From Geomonas diazotrophica (GTDB taxonomy: Bacteria; Desulfobacterota; Desulfuromonadia; Geobacterales; Geobacteraceae): a DNA stretch of 64,000 nucleotides. The translations under genes were made by a program, and so were the position numbers. This document shows positions 18,668 through 27,869 of the stretch, piece after piece (position 1 is the first letter of the stretch; every line of letters begins with the position of its first letter). The notes beneath the pieces were generated by a model. That model ran no database searches. It had not been told where the DNA came from and saw only the letters and a program-made list of their open reading frames with translations. Location: assembly GCF_018919385.1 (NCBI RefSeq), contig NZ_JAHLMF010000007.1:62001-126000 (forward strand), read 5' to 3'.

Positions 18668-19840
18668 ATGGCAGACAGGCAGAAGACCATAGGCGTCCTG
18701 ACCGGCGGCGGCGACGTGCCGGGGCTAAACCCCGCCCTGAAGACCCTGGTCGCGCGCGCCTCCGAAAGCGGGTACCGGGTGGTCGGCGTCCGGCGCGGCT
18801 GGGGAGGGCTTTTGGGCTACAACCGGGACGATCCGGAGAGCTGGGAGAAGGCCGTGATGCCGCTGGACCGCCACGCGGTACGCACCGTGGACCGCTCCGG
18901 GGGGACCTTCCTGCACACCAGCCGCACCAACCCGGGCAAGGTCGCAGCCGGCGACGTCCCCGTCTTCCTGCGCGGCGCCGACTGCGACCCAGCGGTCTCG
19001 GGGACTCACGACTTCACCCAGCACATCCTCGCCAACCTGGAGCACCTGGGCATCGACGTGCTGATACCGATCGGGGGAGACGACACCCTGAGCTACGCCG
19101 AACGCCTGAACCGCGAGGGGGTCCCCATCGTCGCCATCCCGAAGACCATGGACAACGACGTCTTCGGCACCGACTACTGCATCGGCTTCTCCACTGCGGT
19201 CACCAGGAGCGTCAACTTCATCCACAACCTGCGCACCAGCGCCGGGTCTCACGAGCGCATCGCGGTGGTGGAGCTCTTCGGCCGCAACTCCGGGGAGACC
19301 TCGCTCATCTCGGCCTACCTGGCCGGGGTGGACCGTGCGCTCATCTCCGAGGTCCCCTTCGACGTCGAGAAGCTCTCCCTGCTGCTGCAAGAAGACAAGA
19401 AGGGGAACCGCAGCAACTACGCCATGGTGACCGTATCGGAAGGGGCGTCCATGGTGGGGGGGCAGATCGTGGAGTACGGCCAGGAGGATGCCTACGGCCA
19501 CAAGAAGCTTGGGGGGATCGGCGTGGTGGTGAGCGAGGCGGTGAAGCGGCTGACCGGCTCCCACATCATCTACCAGCAGCTCTCCTATCTCATGCGCAGC
19601 GGCGCACCCGACTCGCTGGACCTCATGGTCGCCTACAACTACGCCAACATGACCATGGACCTGATCAGCGAGGGGATGTCCGGGCGCATGGTGGCCATGC
19701 AGGGAGGGACCTACCGGCACATCCCGATCAGCACCATCATGCAGGGGGAGAAAAGGGTGGACGTGGCCGAGCTCTACGATTCCGTCGAATACCGTCCGAG
19801 GGTGCGGCACGTGCTGGGCAAGCCGATGTTCCTTTACTGA
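18668..19840 (+). CDS. 6-phosphofructokinase with PPi-type active-site residues
   Basis: The 390-residue protein has the PFK fold: [24 protein letters not shown], and ELFGRNSGE. It phosphorylates fructose 6-phosphate in glycolysis. In E. coli PfkA the phosphoryl-donor site reads GGDGS and PGTIDND; here the two switch residues are Asp (GGDDT) and Lys (PKTMDND). Those two residues are the hallmark of pyrophosphate-dependent enzymes, so PPi rather than ATP may be the donor, which would make the step reversible. AAAGGAG precedes the ATG. It lies 13 bases before rtcA, suggesting co-transcription. Confidence 0.88.
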   Translation: MADRQKTIGVLTGGGDVPGLNPALKTLVARASESGYRVVGVRRGWGGLLGYNRDDPESWEKAVMPLDRHAVRTVDRSGGTFLHTSRTNPGKVAAGDVPVFLRGADCDPAVSGTHDFTQHILANLEHLGIDVLIPIGGDDTLSYAERLNREGVPIVAIPKTMDNDVFGTDYCIGFSTAVTRSVNFIHNLRTSAGSHERIAVVELFGRNSGETSLISAYLAGVDRALISEVPFDVEKLSLLLQEDKKGNRSNYAMVTVSEGASMVGGQIVEYGQEDAYGHKKLGGIGVVVSEAVKRLTGSHIIYQQLSYLMRSGAPDSLDLMVAYNYANMTMDLISEGMSGRMVAMQGGTYRHIPISTIMQGEKRVDVAELYDSVEYRPRVRHVLGKPMFLY

Positions 19841-19853
19841 AGGCGGTGGCGCC

Positions 19854-20894
19854 ATGATCGAGATCGACGGGAGCATGGGGGAGGGGGGAGGGCAGGTGCT
19901 GCGCAGCGCCTTGAGCCTCTCCTGCCTCACCGGGCAGGGGTTCCACATCTACAACATCAGGAAGAACCGGTCCAAGTCGGGGCTGATGCGGCAGCACCTG
20001 ATGGCGGTGCAGGCCGCATCGCGCATCGCGGCGGCCAACGTGGTAGGGGACCGGCTCGGTTCGCCGGAGCTGAGCTTCCTTCCCGACAGCATCACCCCGG
20101 GAGAATACAGCTTCGATATCGGCACGGCCGGCTCGGCCACCCTGGTGCTCCAGACCGTGATCCCCCCCCTGCTTGCCGCCCGCAAGGCAAGCCGCGTCAC
20201 GGTGACCGGCGGCACCCATGTCCCCTTCAGTCCTTCCTGGAACTACTTCGAGGAGATCTTCTGGCCCAGCATCGTCCGCCTGGGGGTGCGCGGCGAAACC
20301 GTCGCCCACTCCTTCGGCTTCTATCCCAAGGGGGGAGGGAGGATCGGCTGCCTCGTGGAGCCGGCCGAAGTCCTCGCCCCCTGCCTGGTCCGGGAAAGGG
20401 GAAGGCTCACACGGCTGCGCATCGTATCAGCCGTCGGCAACCTCCCCAGGCACATAGCCGAACGGCAGCTCCAGGCGGCCCTCGCCGGTCTCAAGGGGAG
20501 GTTGGAGCGCGGCTTGCCGATGGAGATGGAGACGCGGGAGGTGAGTATCCTCGGGCAGGGCACCTTCATATTCATCAAGGGGGAGTACGAGCATGCCGTG
20601 GCGGGTTTCACCGGCCTGGGGGAGAGGGGAAAGCCCGCCGAAGCGGTCGGCGCCGAGGCCGCGAGCGAGTTTCTTGAGCACCACGAAAGCGGCGAGCCGA
20701 TCGACCCGCACCTCGCCGACCAGTTGGTGCTCTACCTCGTGCGCGGCACGGGAAGCTCGTTCTTTCGCACCTCGCGCGTCACCAGGCACCTAGCCACAAA
20801 CCTGCTGGTGGCGGGGCGCTTCCTGAAGCTCTCCTGCCACCTGGAGGGAAGGGAAGGGGGGCCGGGGGGGGTGACGATCACCCCGCATCGTTGA
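19854..20894 (+). CDS. rtcA: RNA 3'-terminal phosphate cyclase
   Basis: The 346-residue protein matches RtcA: MIEIDGSMGEGGGQVLRSALSLS at the N-terminus, RSKSGLMRQH, GTAGSATLVLQ, and PHLADQLVLYLV, which holds the histidine that is adenylated. It converts RNA 3'-phosphate ends to 2',3'-cyclic phosphates using ATP. The usual partner RtcB ligase and the RtcR activator are not nearby; instead the gene follows the phosphofructokinase at 13 bases and ends with a strong terminator. Confidence 0.92.
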   Translation: MIEIDGSMGEGGGQVLRSALSLSCLTGQGFHIYNIRKNRSKSGLMRQHLMAVQAASRIAAANVVGDRLGSPELSFLPDSITPGEYSFDIGTAGSATLVLQTVIPPLLAARKASRVTVTGGTHVPFSPSWNYFEEIFWPSIVRLGVRGETVAHSFGFYPKGGGRIGCLVEPAEVLAPCLVRERGRLTRLRIVSAVGNLPRHIAERQLQAALAGLKGRLERGLPMEMETREVSILGQGTFIFIKGEYEHAVAGFTGLGERGKPAEAVGAEAASEFLEHHESGEPIDPHLADQLVLYLVRGTGSSFFRTSRVTRHLATNLLVAGRFLKLSCHLEGREGGPGGVTITPHR

Positions 20895-20900
20895 AATAGA

Positions 20901-20925
20901 AAAGGCGGCCGCTAAGGCCGCCTTT
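20901..20925. terminator. Bidirectional terminator between rtcA and the chemoreceptor gene
   Basis: A perfect 10-bp stem AAAGGCGGCC/GGCCGCCTTT with a GCTAA loop lies between the convergent genes. The plus strand exit is CTTGTTG and the minus strand exit is TCTATTT. Confidence 0.85.
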
Positions 20926-20949
20926 CTTGTTGTCGGAAATCCCGAGCCG

Positions 20950-23127
20950 CTAGTACCTTTCGAAACCCGCCTGCAGCAGGCTCTCCTCGCTCCCGTCCAG
21001 GTTTATCTGGATGCCGGGGTAGCCCGCGGCCGGGCCACCGGCCCGGGTCAGCTTCTGGTGTCCGATCTTGTTGGCAGTGGGGGCCCCCTTCGCAGGCTGC
21101 CTCCGCTCGACGGCAGCCGCACCGACCTTGAAGAAGGCGATGGTCCCCTGCAGCTGCTCGGCCTGGGAGGCGAGCTCTTCGGCCGTGGACGCCATCTCCT
21201 CGGAAGCGCCGGCGTTTTGCTGGATCACCTGGTCCAGCTGCTGGATGGCGCGGTTGATCTGCTCCGCGCCGGTGTCCTGCTCCTTGCATGCCGCGGATAT
21301 CTCCTGCACCAGCTCGGCCGTCCTGTGGATGTCGGGGACCAGCATCTGCAGCAGGTTCCCGGCGTGCTCCGCCACCTCCACGGAGGTCAGGGAAAGATCC
21401 CCGATCTCGCCGGCCGCCTTCTGGCTCCTCTCGGCGAGCTTTCTCACCTCCGAGGCGACCACGGCGAACCCTTTGCCGTGTTCCCCCGCCCGCGCCGCCT
21501 CGATGGCCGCGTTCAGGGCCAAAAGGTTGGTCTGGCGCGCGATCTCTTCGATGATCGAGGTCTTGGAGGCGATCTCCTTCATGGCCGCCACCGTCCTTGC
21601 GACCGCCTCGCCGCTTTCGCTGGCGTCGGTGGCGGATTTCACCGCGATCTTCTCGGTCTGCAGCGAGTTGTCCGCGTTTTGCCGGATGTTCGAGGTCATC
21701 TGCTCCATCGAGGAGCTGGCCTCCTCGGCCGAGGCCGCCTGTTCGCTCGCCCCCTGCGACATCTCCTCCGAGGTGGAGCTGAGCGCCTGGCTTCCTGATG
21801 TGACGTTGTCGGCTGCGTTCTTCACGTCGGTGACCACGCGGGTCAGGTTCTGCACCATGGTGGCGAGCGCCTGCATCAGTCCGTCGTTTTCCGAGCGCTG
21901 CTTCACCTCGAGGAGCAGGTTTCCTTCCGCGATCTCCCTGGCGAGTCTCGTGGCATCGTTGTTGGCATCGATCAGGAGGTTCAGGCTGTTGATGATGTCG
22001 TTGAAGTCGCCGTAGTAGGTGTCGGTTATCCTGTCCGGGATGTCACCCTTGGAGATGCGGGAGAGATAGCGCGAGGTGACGTCGATCGGCTGCACGAACG
22101 CCTCGATCAGCCGGTTCTGGCCGGTGAGGAGCTCGCCCCAGGCCCCCTGGAAGGCCGCGGCGTCGCCGCGCACGCTGAGCTTGCCCTCCCTGACAGCCTT
22201 GATCAGCTCGTTCATATCCGCGCTCAACGTCCCGATGGTGGCGATCATGGTCGAGAGGTTCTTGCCCATCAGGTCGCGCTCCGACTTCGGGGTCACCTGG
22301 ACCGAGAGGTCGCCGTGGGCGACCCGTTCGGCGGCGAGCGAGGCCTCCTTGATGTTGTCGGCCATGTTCTTGAAGGAGCGGGCCAGCATGGCGATCTCGT
22401 CGTTACCCTCGGTGTCGATCTCGACGTCGACGTCTCCGAGCGCGAGCTTGTCCGCGCAGCGGGAGAGGGCCCGTACCGGGCGGCTGATGCTGCGGGTGAT
22501 GCAAAAGCCGATCAGCGCGCCGATGGCGATGGCCAGAAAAGCCAGGGAAACTGCGATGATGCGGGACCGGGAGGAGACCTGGGCGGCGCTCAGGTAGCGT
22601 TCCTCGATCCCCTGTTCCTGGTATTGAACCAGCTCGTTGAAGGCCGGAGCGATCAAGGCAAGCAGGGGCGCCGCCTCCTTCTCGAAGACGGCCGAGGCGT
22701 GCGCGCTGTTACCGGCGAGGGCGAGTTCGAGCACCTGGTTGTTGGCCTTGCGGGCGTTGTCCAGGGTCTGCTTCGCTTTGGCGATGAGTTCCTTCCCCTG
22801 CCCGGTGGTCTCCAGCTTTTCGAGCTTCTCCATGGACGCCTTGTACTGCTGGCGCGCCTGGTCGATCTTCTTGTTGTCCTCGCGACGTGCCGCCGCGTCG
22901 GTTTCCAGGAGCATGCTCTGGACGCTGGAAACGATAGCCGTGACGCTCTTGGCCGCATCGTTGGCCAGCTTGATCTTGGCGTACTCCTTCTTGACGATGG
23001 TTTCCAGGCCGGAATCCATTTTCAGCATGCCGACGACGCTTATGGCCCCGATGACAAGGAGCAGTAACAGGATCACACCGAAACCAACGCTTAGCCGTGC
23101 ACCGATCTTCATGTCCTGAATCTTCAT
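20950..23127 (-). CDS. Chemoreceptor with four-helix-bundle sensor and multiple HAMP units
   Basis: The 725-residue receptor has TM1 (about 10-30), a 4HB_MCP periplasmic domain (about 35-185), TM2 (about 190-210), and an array of HAMP-like units (about 211-430), then the signalling domain with the [30 protein letters not shown] tip. The signalling half is very similar to that of the receptor at 9027-12320, so the two are paralogues with different sensors. I use the ATG at 23127, preceded by GGGGGAAAG; the frame is open 40 residues further. A clear FliA promoter lies at 23251-23277. Confidence 0.9.
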   Translation of the reverse strand: MKIQDMKIGARLSVGFGVILLLLLVIGAISVVGMLKMDSGLETIVKKEYAKIKLANDAAKSVTAIVSSVQSMLLETDAAARREDNKKIDQARQQYKASMEKLEKLETTGQGKELIAKAKQTLDNARKANNQVLELALAGNSAHASAVFEKEAAPLLALIAPAFNELVQYQEQGIEERYLSAAQVSSRSRIIAVSLAFLAIAIGALIGFCITRSISRPVRALSRCADKLALGDVDVEIDTEGNDEIAMLARSFKNMADNIKEASLAAERVAHGDLSVQVTPKSERDLMGKNLSTMIATIGTLSADMNELIKAVREGKLSVRGDAAAFQGAWGELLTGQNRLIEAFVQPIDVTSRYLSRISKGDIPDRITDTYYGDFNDIINSLNLLIDANNDATRLAREIAEGNLLLEVKQRSENDGLMQALATMVQNLTRVVTDVKNAADNVTSGSQALSSTSEEMSQGASEQAASAEEASSSMEQMTSNIRQNADNSLQTEKIAVKSATDASESGEAVARTVAAMKEIASKTSIIEEIARQTNLLALNAAIEAARAGEHGKGFAVVASEVRKLAERSQKAAGEIGDLSLTSVEVAEHAGNLLQMLVPDIHRTAELVQEISAACKEQDTGAEQINRAIQQLDQVIQQNAGASEEMASTAEELASQAEQLQGTIAFFKVGAAAVERRQPAKGAPTANKIGHQKLTRAGGPAAGYPGIQINLDGSEESLLQAGFERY

Positions 23128-23250
23128 CTTTCCCCCCTGTGTCACTCTTCGTTTTCCGGACGGCGGCAACCGCCCGCAAGTGTTTTGCCTGGTAAAACTA
23201 GGCCTGCAGACTCTGGAAAAAGCGGCGTCGTTGTAAGGTACCATCATCCC

Positions 23251-23277
23251 CTATCGGCAATGCCTTCAACGACTTAA
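23251..23277 (-). promoter_or_regulatory. Sigma-28 (FliA) promoter of the chemoreceptor at 20950-23127
   Basis: On the minus strand TTAAGTCG is followed by 11 bases and GCCGATAG; the -10 agrees with the consensus at seven of eight positions. It lies about 120 bases upstream of the start codon. Confidence 0.7.
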
Positions 23278-23430
23278 GTGTATACAAGAAAAAAAGTAGG
23301 GTATCTTGCGGTGGTGGGGGGCGGCGTTGTTATATTCCGGGAGGAGACTGTTCGGCTGGTAACGGCGGTGTCTCAAAGAAAAAGGGGGCGGCGCGCGGAG
23401 GTGAGCTTTTTGGACGGCGGGAGTGGCTGA

Positions 23431-23898
23431 TCAACCGGCCGACCGCAGCAAGGCGGCCACCTGGTCGATCAGGGGGAGCTGGCCGGGGAGGATCTTTTCC
23501 CGGGCCTCGTCGATGCCGAACCAGCAGGCGCGATCGACCTCGGGGAACTCGGTCTGCCTGCCGGAGCGCGGCGGCCATTCCATGGTGAAGGTGTTGCTGA
23601 CGAGGTGCGCGGGGTCGAAGTCGCCGCTAAAGGCCCATGCCCGCACCAGCTTTCCCCCGGGCTGCCTGATCCGGTCCAGCTCGATGAAGCTGCCGCTCGG
23701 CTCGTGCCCGGTTTCCTCGCGGAACTCCCGCCGGGCAGCCTGCAAGGGATCCTCCCCCTCCAGGTATTCCCCCTTGGGAATCGACCATGCCCCCAGGTCC
23801 TTCCGGGCCCAAAACGGCCCCCCCGGGTGCACCAGGAGGAGCTCCGGCGCGCCGTTTCTCACGCGGTACATGATCAGCCCGGCGCTCCGCCTCGGCAT
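23431..23898 (-). CDS. NUDIX hydrolase
   Basis: The 155-residue protein carries a complete Nudix box, G-x5-E-x7-REFREETGH, at about residues 41-63. The N-terminal SAGLIMYRVRNGAPELLLVHPGG and the WFGIDEAREKI segment fit the DUF4743-free, diphosphoinositol or Ap4A-type group often annotated as predicted NTP pyrophosphohydrolase. The substrate is a nucleoside diphosphate linked to some moiety. The gene begins five bases after the TRIC channel gene stops, so the two form an operon. Confidence 0.85.
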   Translation of the reverse strand: MPRRSAGLIMYRVRNGAPELLLVHPGGPFWARKDLGAWSIPKGEYLEGEDPLQAARREFREETGHEPSGSFIELDRIRQPGGKLVRAWAFSGDFDPAHLVSNTFTMEWPPRSGRQTEFPEVDRACWFGIDEAREKILPGQLPLIDQVAALLRSAG

Positions 23899-23902
23899 CG
23901 GG

Positions 23903-24520
23903 CTAAAGCGCCTGGCCGCGCGGCAGCTGCCACCCCTTCATGATGGCGGTGCAGCGGATGGTGATGACGGTGAGTGCGGAGACGGTGAGGTTCACCTGGG
24001 AGGGGAGCGTGGTCTGGTGCAGGAAATAGAAGAGGGCGCCCCCGACCACGCAGGCCGAGGCGTAGATCTCGCGCTGCAGGATGAGCGGGATCTCGTTGCT
24101 CAAAAGGTCGCGCACCAGCCCGCCGCAGGTGGCGGTCATCACCCCCATGATGATGGCGCCCATGAGCCCCAGGTTGAACTGGAGCGCCTTGGAGGTCCCG
24201 ATCACCAGGAAGGTCCCGAGACCCAGGGCGTCCAGAAGGAGCATGGCGCGGTTCATCCGCTCGAAGCTCCTGGGGGTGAGAAAGACCGCTATCGACGCGG
24301 CGACGGCCAGGTAGAGGTAGAGCTCGTTCTTGAAGCAAAAGGGGGGGGTGTCGTTCAAAAGTACGTCGCGGATGACGCCGCCGCCGGTGGCGGTGACGAT
24401 GCCGAGCACGATGATCCCCAGGAGGTCCATGCCGCGGCGCACGCCCGCGAGCGCCCCCGAGGCGGCGAAAGCGACGGTGCCCAAAAGGTCGAGGGCGTAG
24501 ATGATGGCTTGCTGGTCCAT
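23903..24520 (-). CDS. TRIC/UPF0126 (YicG) family cation channel protein
   Basis: The 205-residue protein has about seven TM helices in two homologous halves, each with the GG-VIRDxL motif: GGGVIRDVLLNDTPP (about 46) and CGGLVRDLLSNEIPL (about 132). Bacterial members of this family are trimeric potassium or monovalent cation channels, homologues of the eukaryotic TRIC channels. Downstream is the NUDIX gene at four bases, upstream HflX at about 40 bases; all run on the minus strand. Confidence 0.85.
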   Translation of the reverse strand: MDQQAIIYALDLLGTVAFAASGALAGVRRGMDLLGIIVLGIVTATGGGVIRDVLLNDTPPFCFKNELYLYLAVAASIAVFLTPRSFERMNRAMLLLDALGLGTFLVIGTSKALQFNLGLMGAIIMGVMTATCGGLVRDLLSNEIPLILQREIYASACVVGGALFYFLHQTTLPSQVNLTVSALTVITIRCTAIMKGWQLPRGQAL

Positions 24521-24562
24521 GAAAAGATCGATTCCTCTGCCGGCGGGATCGGGAGCGCCGGT

Positions 24563-26266
24563 CTACTCCTCGAATTCCTCGTGGTGCTCCCCCGGAGCCC
24601 GGTAATCCTCGACATCGTGCCAGAAACGCTGCTGCAGCTCCTTCAAGAGCGGTTCGAGGCTCTTTCTGTCCGAGGCGCTGATGGTGATGGCGCCGTACTT
24701 GCGGGTAAGCTGCCGCACCTTCATGAAGGCGAGGGGGTCCCCCTTCTTCAGGTCGGGGAGCAGGTCCATCTTGTTGAACACGAGGAGGGTCGGCTTCTGG
24801 GAGAGCTCCAGTTCCGCCAGGATGGCGTTCACCTGGCTGATCTGTTCCTCGACGCGCGGGTTGCTGCAGTCGACCAGGTGGACCAGGAGGTCGGCATCCT
24901 TGAGCTCCTCCAGGGTGGCCTTGAAGGCGCCCATCAGGGACTTCGGGAGGCTGCGGATGAAGCCGACCGTGTCGGTGATGATCACCTCCCGGTCCATCGG
25001 GAAGCGCAGCCGCCGGGACGACGTGTCCAGCGTGGCGAAGAGGAGGTCCTCGGTGAACACCTCGCTCTTGGTCATGGTGTTCAGGAGGGTGGACTTGCCG
25101 GCGTTGGTGTACCCCACGATGGAGATGATGGGGATCCCCGCCTTCACGCGCTTCTGGCGGCGCTGGTAGCGGCCGTTGGAGAGCTCCTTCAGCTCCCGCT
25201 CCAGGTGCGCGATCCGGTCGCGGATGCGGCGGCGGTCGATCTCCAGCTTGGTCTCGCCGGGGCCGCGCCCGCCGATTCCCCCCATGAGCCGCGACATCTG
25301 CACGCCGCGCCCGGAGAGCCGGGGCATCAGGTACTTTAACTGGGCCAGCTCCACCTGGACCTTGCCGTCCTGGGTGGTGGCGCGCCGGGCGAAGATGTCC
25401 AGGATCAGCTGGCTGCGGTCGATGACCTTCAGCTCGGTCAGCTCGGATATGGAGCGCACCTGGGCCGGGGAGAGCTCCTGGTCGAAGACGAGCATGGTGG
25501 CCCCGTACTGCAGCGCCTTGATCACCACCTCCCGGATCTTTCCCTCCCCCAACAGGTAGCGCGGGTTGAACTCCTTGGGGCGCTGGATCACGGTGTCGAG
25601 CACGCCGACCCCGGCGGTGCGGGCCAGCTCCTTCAGCTCCTCGATGGAATCGACCGCCTCCTCCATGGGACGCTGGGTCACCGAGATCAGGATGCCGCGC
25701 TCCTGGCCGCTGGCGACCACCTTCCCTTCCTTGAGGCCGCGCTCCATGGTCTGTTCCAGGGTTTCCACGAACCCCTTGAAGTCGAGGTCGTATTTCTGGA
25801 AGGGGACCGAGGGCTCCACGTGGTAGGGGAGGGGACCGCCGTCGGGCGGGATGAGCGCCGCGGTCTGGATCGAGAAGCGGTCCGGGTTCTGGGTGAGCTG
25901 CAGGGCGGCGATGAGGTCCAGGCGCAAAAGCGAGAGGTCGGTCAGGTCGTCGTCCGAGAGGACCTCTCCCTTCAGGTGGGTGTGCACCAGGCGCACGCCG
26001 CGCAAAAGCCTCTTCCCGAGCGGGTACTCCTCCAGGGGGGGGATCATGATGCCGCGCTCATCCCCCACCACCACGTAGGCGATCTCGCCGATGCGGCTCA
26101 CCAGGACGCCGAGCTGGCGCCTGATCTCCAGCGAGATGTCAGCCAGTTCCCGGGCCAGTTCCAGGGAAACCACCTCACCCGGTTTCACCCGGCGGCGGTG
26201 CAGCCTCTCAAGCCTCTTTACCTGGCTCGGTTTCAGTCCTGTCAGGTTACCGTGCAGTCCTTTGAT
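24563..26266 (-). CDS. hflX: GTPase HflX, probably started at an ATC codon
   Basis: About 567 residues. The HflX N-terminal GTP_bdg domain is followed by GRGPGETKLEIDRRR, the helical linker and a G domain with G1 GYTNAGKST, G3 DTVGF and G4 NKMD. HflX binds ribosomes and splits stalled or heat-damaged ones. The only ordinary start (GTG, 26188) would remove the conserved GNLTGLKPSQ-VKRLERLHRRR segment and has no ribosome binding site. Upstream of it the frame has no ATG, GTG or TTG before the in-frame fabI TAG (26279-26281). GGAGG at 26273-26277 sits seven bases before ATC at 26264-26266, which I take as the start. The C-terminal part overlaps nothing. Confidence 0.85.
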   Translation of the reverse strand: MKGLHGNLTGLKPSQVKRLERLHRRRVKPGEVVSLELARELADISLEIRRQLGVLVSRIGEIAYVVVGDERGIMIPPLEEYPLGKRLLRGVRLVHTHLKGEVLSDDDLTDLSLLRLDLIAALQLTQNPDRFSIQTAALIPPDGGPLPYHVEPSVPFQKYDLDFKGFVETLEQTMERGLKEGKVVASGQERGILISVTQRPMEEAVDSIEELKELARTAGVGVLDTVIQRPKEFNPRYLLGEGKIREVVIKALQYGATMLVFDQELSPAQVRSISELTELKVIDRSQLILDIFARRATTQDGKVQVELAQLKYLMPRLSGRGVQMSRLMGGIGGRGPGETKLEIDRRRIRDRIAHLERELKELSNGRYQRRQKRVKAGIPIISIVGYTNAGKSTLLNTMTKSEVFTEDLLFATLDTSSRRLRFPMDREVIITDTVGFIRSLPKSLMGAFKATLEELKDADLLVHLVDCSNPRVEEQISQVNAILAELELSQKPTLLVFNKMDLLPDLKKGDPLAFMKVRQLTRKYGAITISASDRKSLEPLLKELQQRFWHDVEDYRAPGEHHEEFEE

Positions 26267-26278
26267 GGCGCGCCTCCG

Positions 26279-27049
26279 CTACAGCCCGATGATGTTGTAG
26301 CCGCAGTCTACGAAGTGGATCTCGCCCGTCACGCCGCTTGCGAGCGGGCTGGCGAGGTAGAGGGCGGCGTTGCCGACCTCCTCCTGCGAGATGTTGCGCC
26401 GCAGCGGCGCCTTCTCGGCCACGTGCCCGGCGATCTGGCCGAAGCCCCCGATGCCGGCGGAAGCAAGGGTCCTAAGCGGACCCGCCGAGATGGCGTTCAC
26501 CCTGGTACCTTCCGGTCCCATCGCCTCGGCCAGGTAGCGCACGCTTGCCTCCAGCGCCGCCTTGGCGACGCCCATGACGTTGTAGTTTGGGAACACCTTC
26601 TGGGCCCCGTAGTAGGTCATGGCGATCACGCTGCCGTCGCGCCCCTGCATGAGCGGTGCCGCCTCCCGCGCCATGGCGATCAGGGAATAGGCGCTGATGT
26701 CGAGCGCCGTGGCGAACCCCTCGCGGGTGGTGTTCAGGAAGGAGCCCTTGAGCTCATCCTTGTTGGCGAAGGCGACCGAGTGCACCAGGATGTCCAGCCC
26801 CCCCCACGCCTCGCGCACCTGGTCGAACAGGCGCGCGATCTCCTCGTCGCTTCTCACGTCGCAGGGGAGCACCAGTTTGGAGCCGATGCTCTCCGCAAGC
26901 GGCATCACCCTCTTGGCGACCGCCTCGCCCGCGTAGGCGAGGGCCACCTCGGCCCCCTCGCGGTGGAATGCCTCGGCGGTGGCCCAGGCGATACTTTTAT
27001 CGTTAGCTACACCGAAAATAAGTGCTTTTTTCCCTTCCAGTAAACCCAT
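26279..27049 (-). CDS. fabI: NADH-dependent enoyl-[acyl-carrier-protein] reductase
   Basis: The 256-residue protein is a clear Fab[26 protein letters not shown] at the N-terminus, [15 protein letters not shown], and the catalytic pair in [25 protein letters not shown] (Tyr and Lys, Y-x6-K). It performs the last reduction step of fatty-acid elongation. AAGGAG precedes the ATG. The hflX frame follows directly after the stop, with the hflX SD inside the three codons after the TAG. A second enoyl-ACP reductase candidate is at 35691-36974. Confidence 0.93.
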   Translation of the reverse strand: MGLLEGKKALIFGVANDKSIAWATAEAFHREGAEVALAYAGEAVAKRVMPLAESIGSKLVLPCDVRSDEEIARLFDQVREAWGGLDILVHSVAFANKDELKGSFLNTTREGFATALDISAYSLIAMAREAAPLMQGRDGSVIAMTYYGAQKVFPNYNVMGVAKAALEASVRYLAEAMGPEGTRVNAISAGPLRTLASAGIGGFGQIAGHVAEKAPLRRNISQEEVGNAALYLASPLASGVTGEIHFVDCGYNIIGL

Positions 27050-27188
27050 GAACTCTCCTTGCTGTCGACTGCGGCAGATTAAGCTTCTCTAGTCTGCCGC
27101 TTGACACATAGCGGCACATGATAATGAAAAAAGCCGGTGTTGGCAAGGGATATGACAGGTTTTTAAGGAAGTTCGAAGGGGGAGACAC

Positions 27189-27209
27189 CCTCCCCCGGTG
27201 AGGGGGAGG
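27189..27209. terminator. GC hairpin upstream of fabI, after the small-membrane-protein gene
   Basis: An 8-bp perfect stem CCTCCCCC/GGGGGAGG with a GGTGA loop lies 36 bases past the stop of the small membrane protein gene. It has no T tract. Similar C-rich hairpins recur at 37058-37077 and, with a different arm, at 35613-35630. Confidence 0.45.
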
Positions 27210-27245
27210 ATCGGTGAAGAAGGGAGTCGTCGTCCGGGGCGAGAG

Positions 27246-27467
27246 CTACAGCGGCGGGTCGAGCGGGCGCTGCTCCTCGACGTTGCGATAATCCTGCAGG
27301 ATTCGCTCGATGTTCTTCAGGCGCTGGTCCATCTCCTCCAGCATCGCAGCGGAGCGGTCCACCCGTCCCTTGATGTTGAAGATCACGAAGGGGAGGATGA
27401 ACCAGATCACCACCAGGAAGAAGCCGATGATGCTCATCATCATCATGAACCCGCCGAAGATTTCCAT
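27246..27467 (-). CDS. Small membrane protein of unknown function
   Basis: About 73 residues: a TM helix (about 5-32, MMMMSIIGFFLVVIWFILPFVIFNI) and a C-terminal coiled coil (about 33-65, AAMLEEMDQRLKNIERILQDYRNVEE). I start at the internal ATG at 27467, which follows a G-rich SD; a longer frame from 27500 overlaps the TSCPD gene. The topology is like PspB-type small proteins, but I see no family match. It lies 12 bases after the TSCPD gene and is likely in its operon. Confidence 0.6.
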   Translation of the reverse strand: MEIFGGFMMMMSIIGFFLVVIWFILPFVIFNIKGRVDRSAAMLEEMDQRLKNIERILQDYRNVEEQRPLDPPL

Positions 27468-27478
27468 AACGCCCCCGT

Positions 27479-27736
27479 CTAGGAAGGTCTGGTGCTGCAT
27501 TGCGACTGCTCCAAGGCTCTCGCCAACTGGTCGGGACAGGAGGTGTCACCCTGGCAGGCGATCCCCTTGAGGCGTTTGATGGCCTCGGTCACCTCCATGC
27601 CGCGCACCAGGGCGGCGACCGCCTGGGTGTTCCCGGCACAACCGTCCACGAACCTGGTGGCGACGATGACGCCGTCCTCGATCTCTATCTCGATCCGGGA
27701 GGCGCAGCTCCCGGATGTGTTGTAGCTCACCTTCAT
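27479..27736 (-). CDS. TSCPD domain protein (TIGR03905 type)
   Basis: The 85-residue protein matches the TSCPD domain: CASRIEIEIEDGVI, VDGCAGNTQAVAALVRGM, and GDTSCPDQLARAL, where the CxxxxGD-TSCPDQ pattern gives the family its name. The domain occurs at the C-terminus of some ribonucleotide reductases and as stand-alone proteins; it may bind a metal through the cysteines. Function is unknown. GGAGAGG precedes the ATG. Confidence 0.8.
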   Translation of the reverse strand: MKVSYNTSGSCASRIEIEIEDGVIVATRFVDGCAGNTQAVAALVRGMEVTEAIKRLKGIACQGDTSCPDQLARALEQSQCSTRPS

Positions 27737-27869
27737 CTTGTTGCCTCTCCTTTTGCAGCTCGTAAAGTATATGCGCCCAGACCCCCCGCGCCAGCGTCCG
27801 GTTCACGCATGACGGCGGCGCCGCGAAATCTTTCGCACCGGGCCATATACCCTGAAGTCGAGGGAAAAG

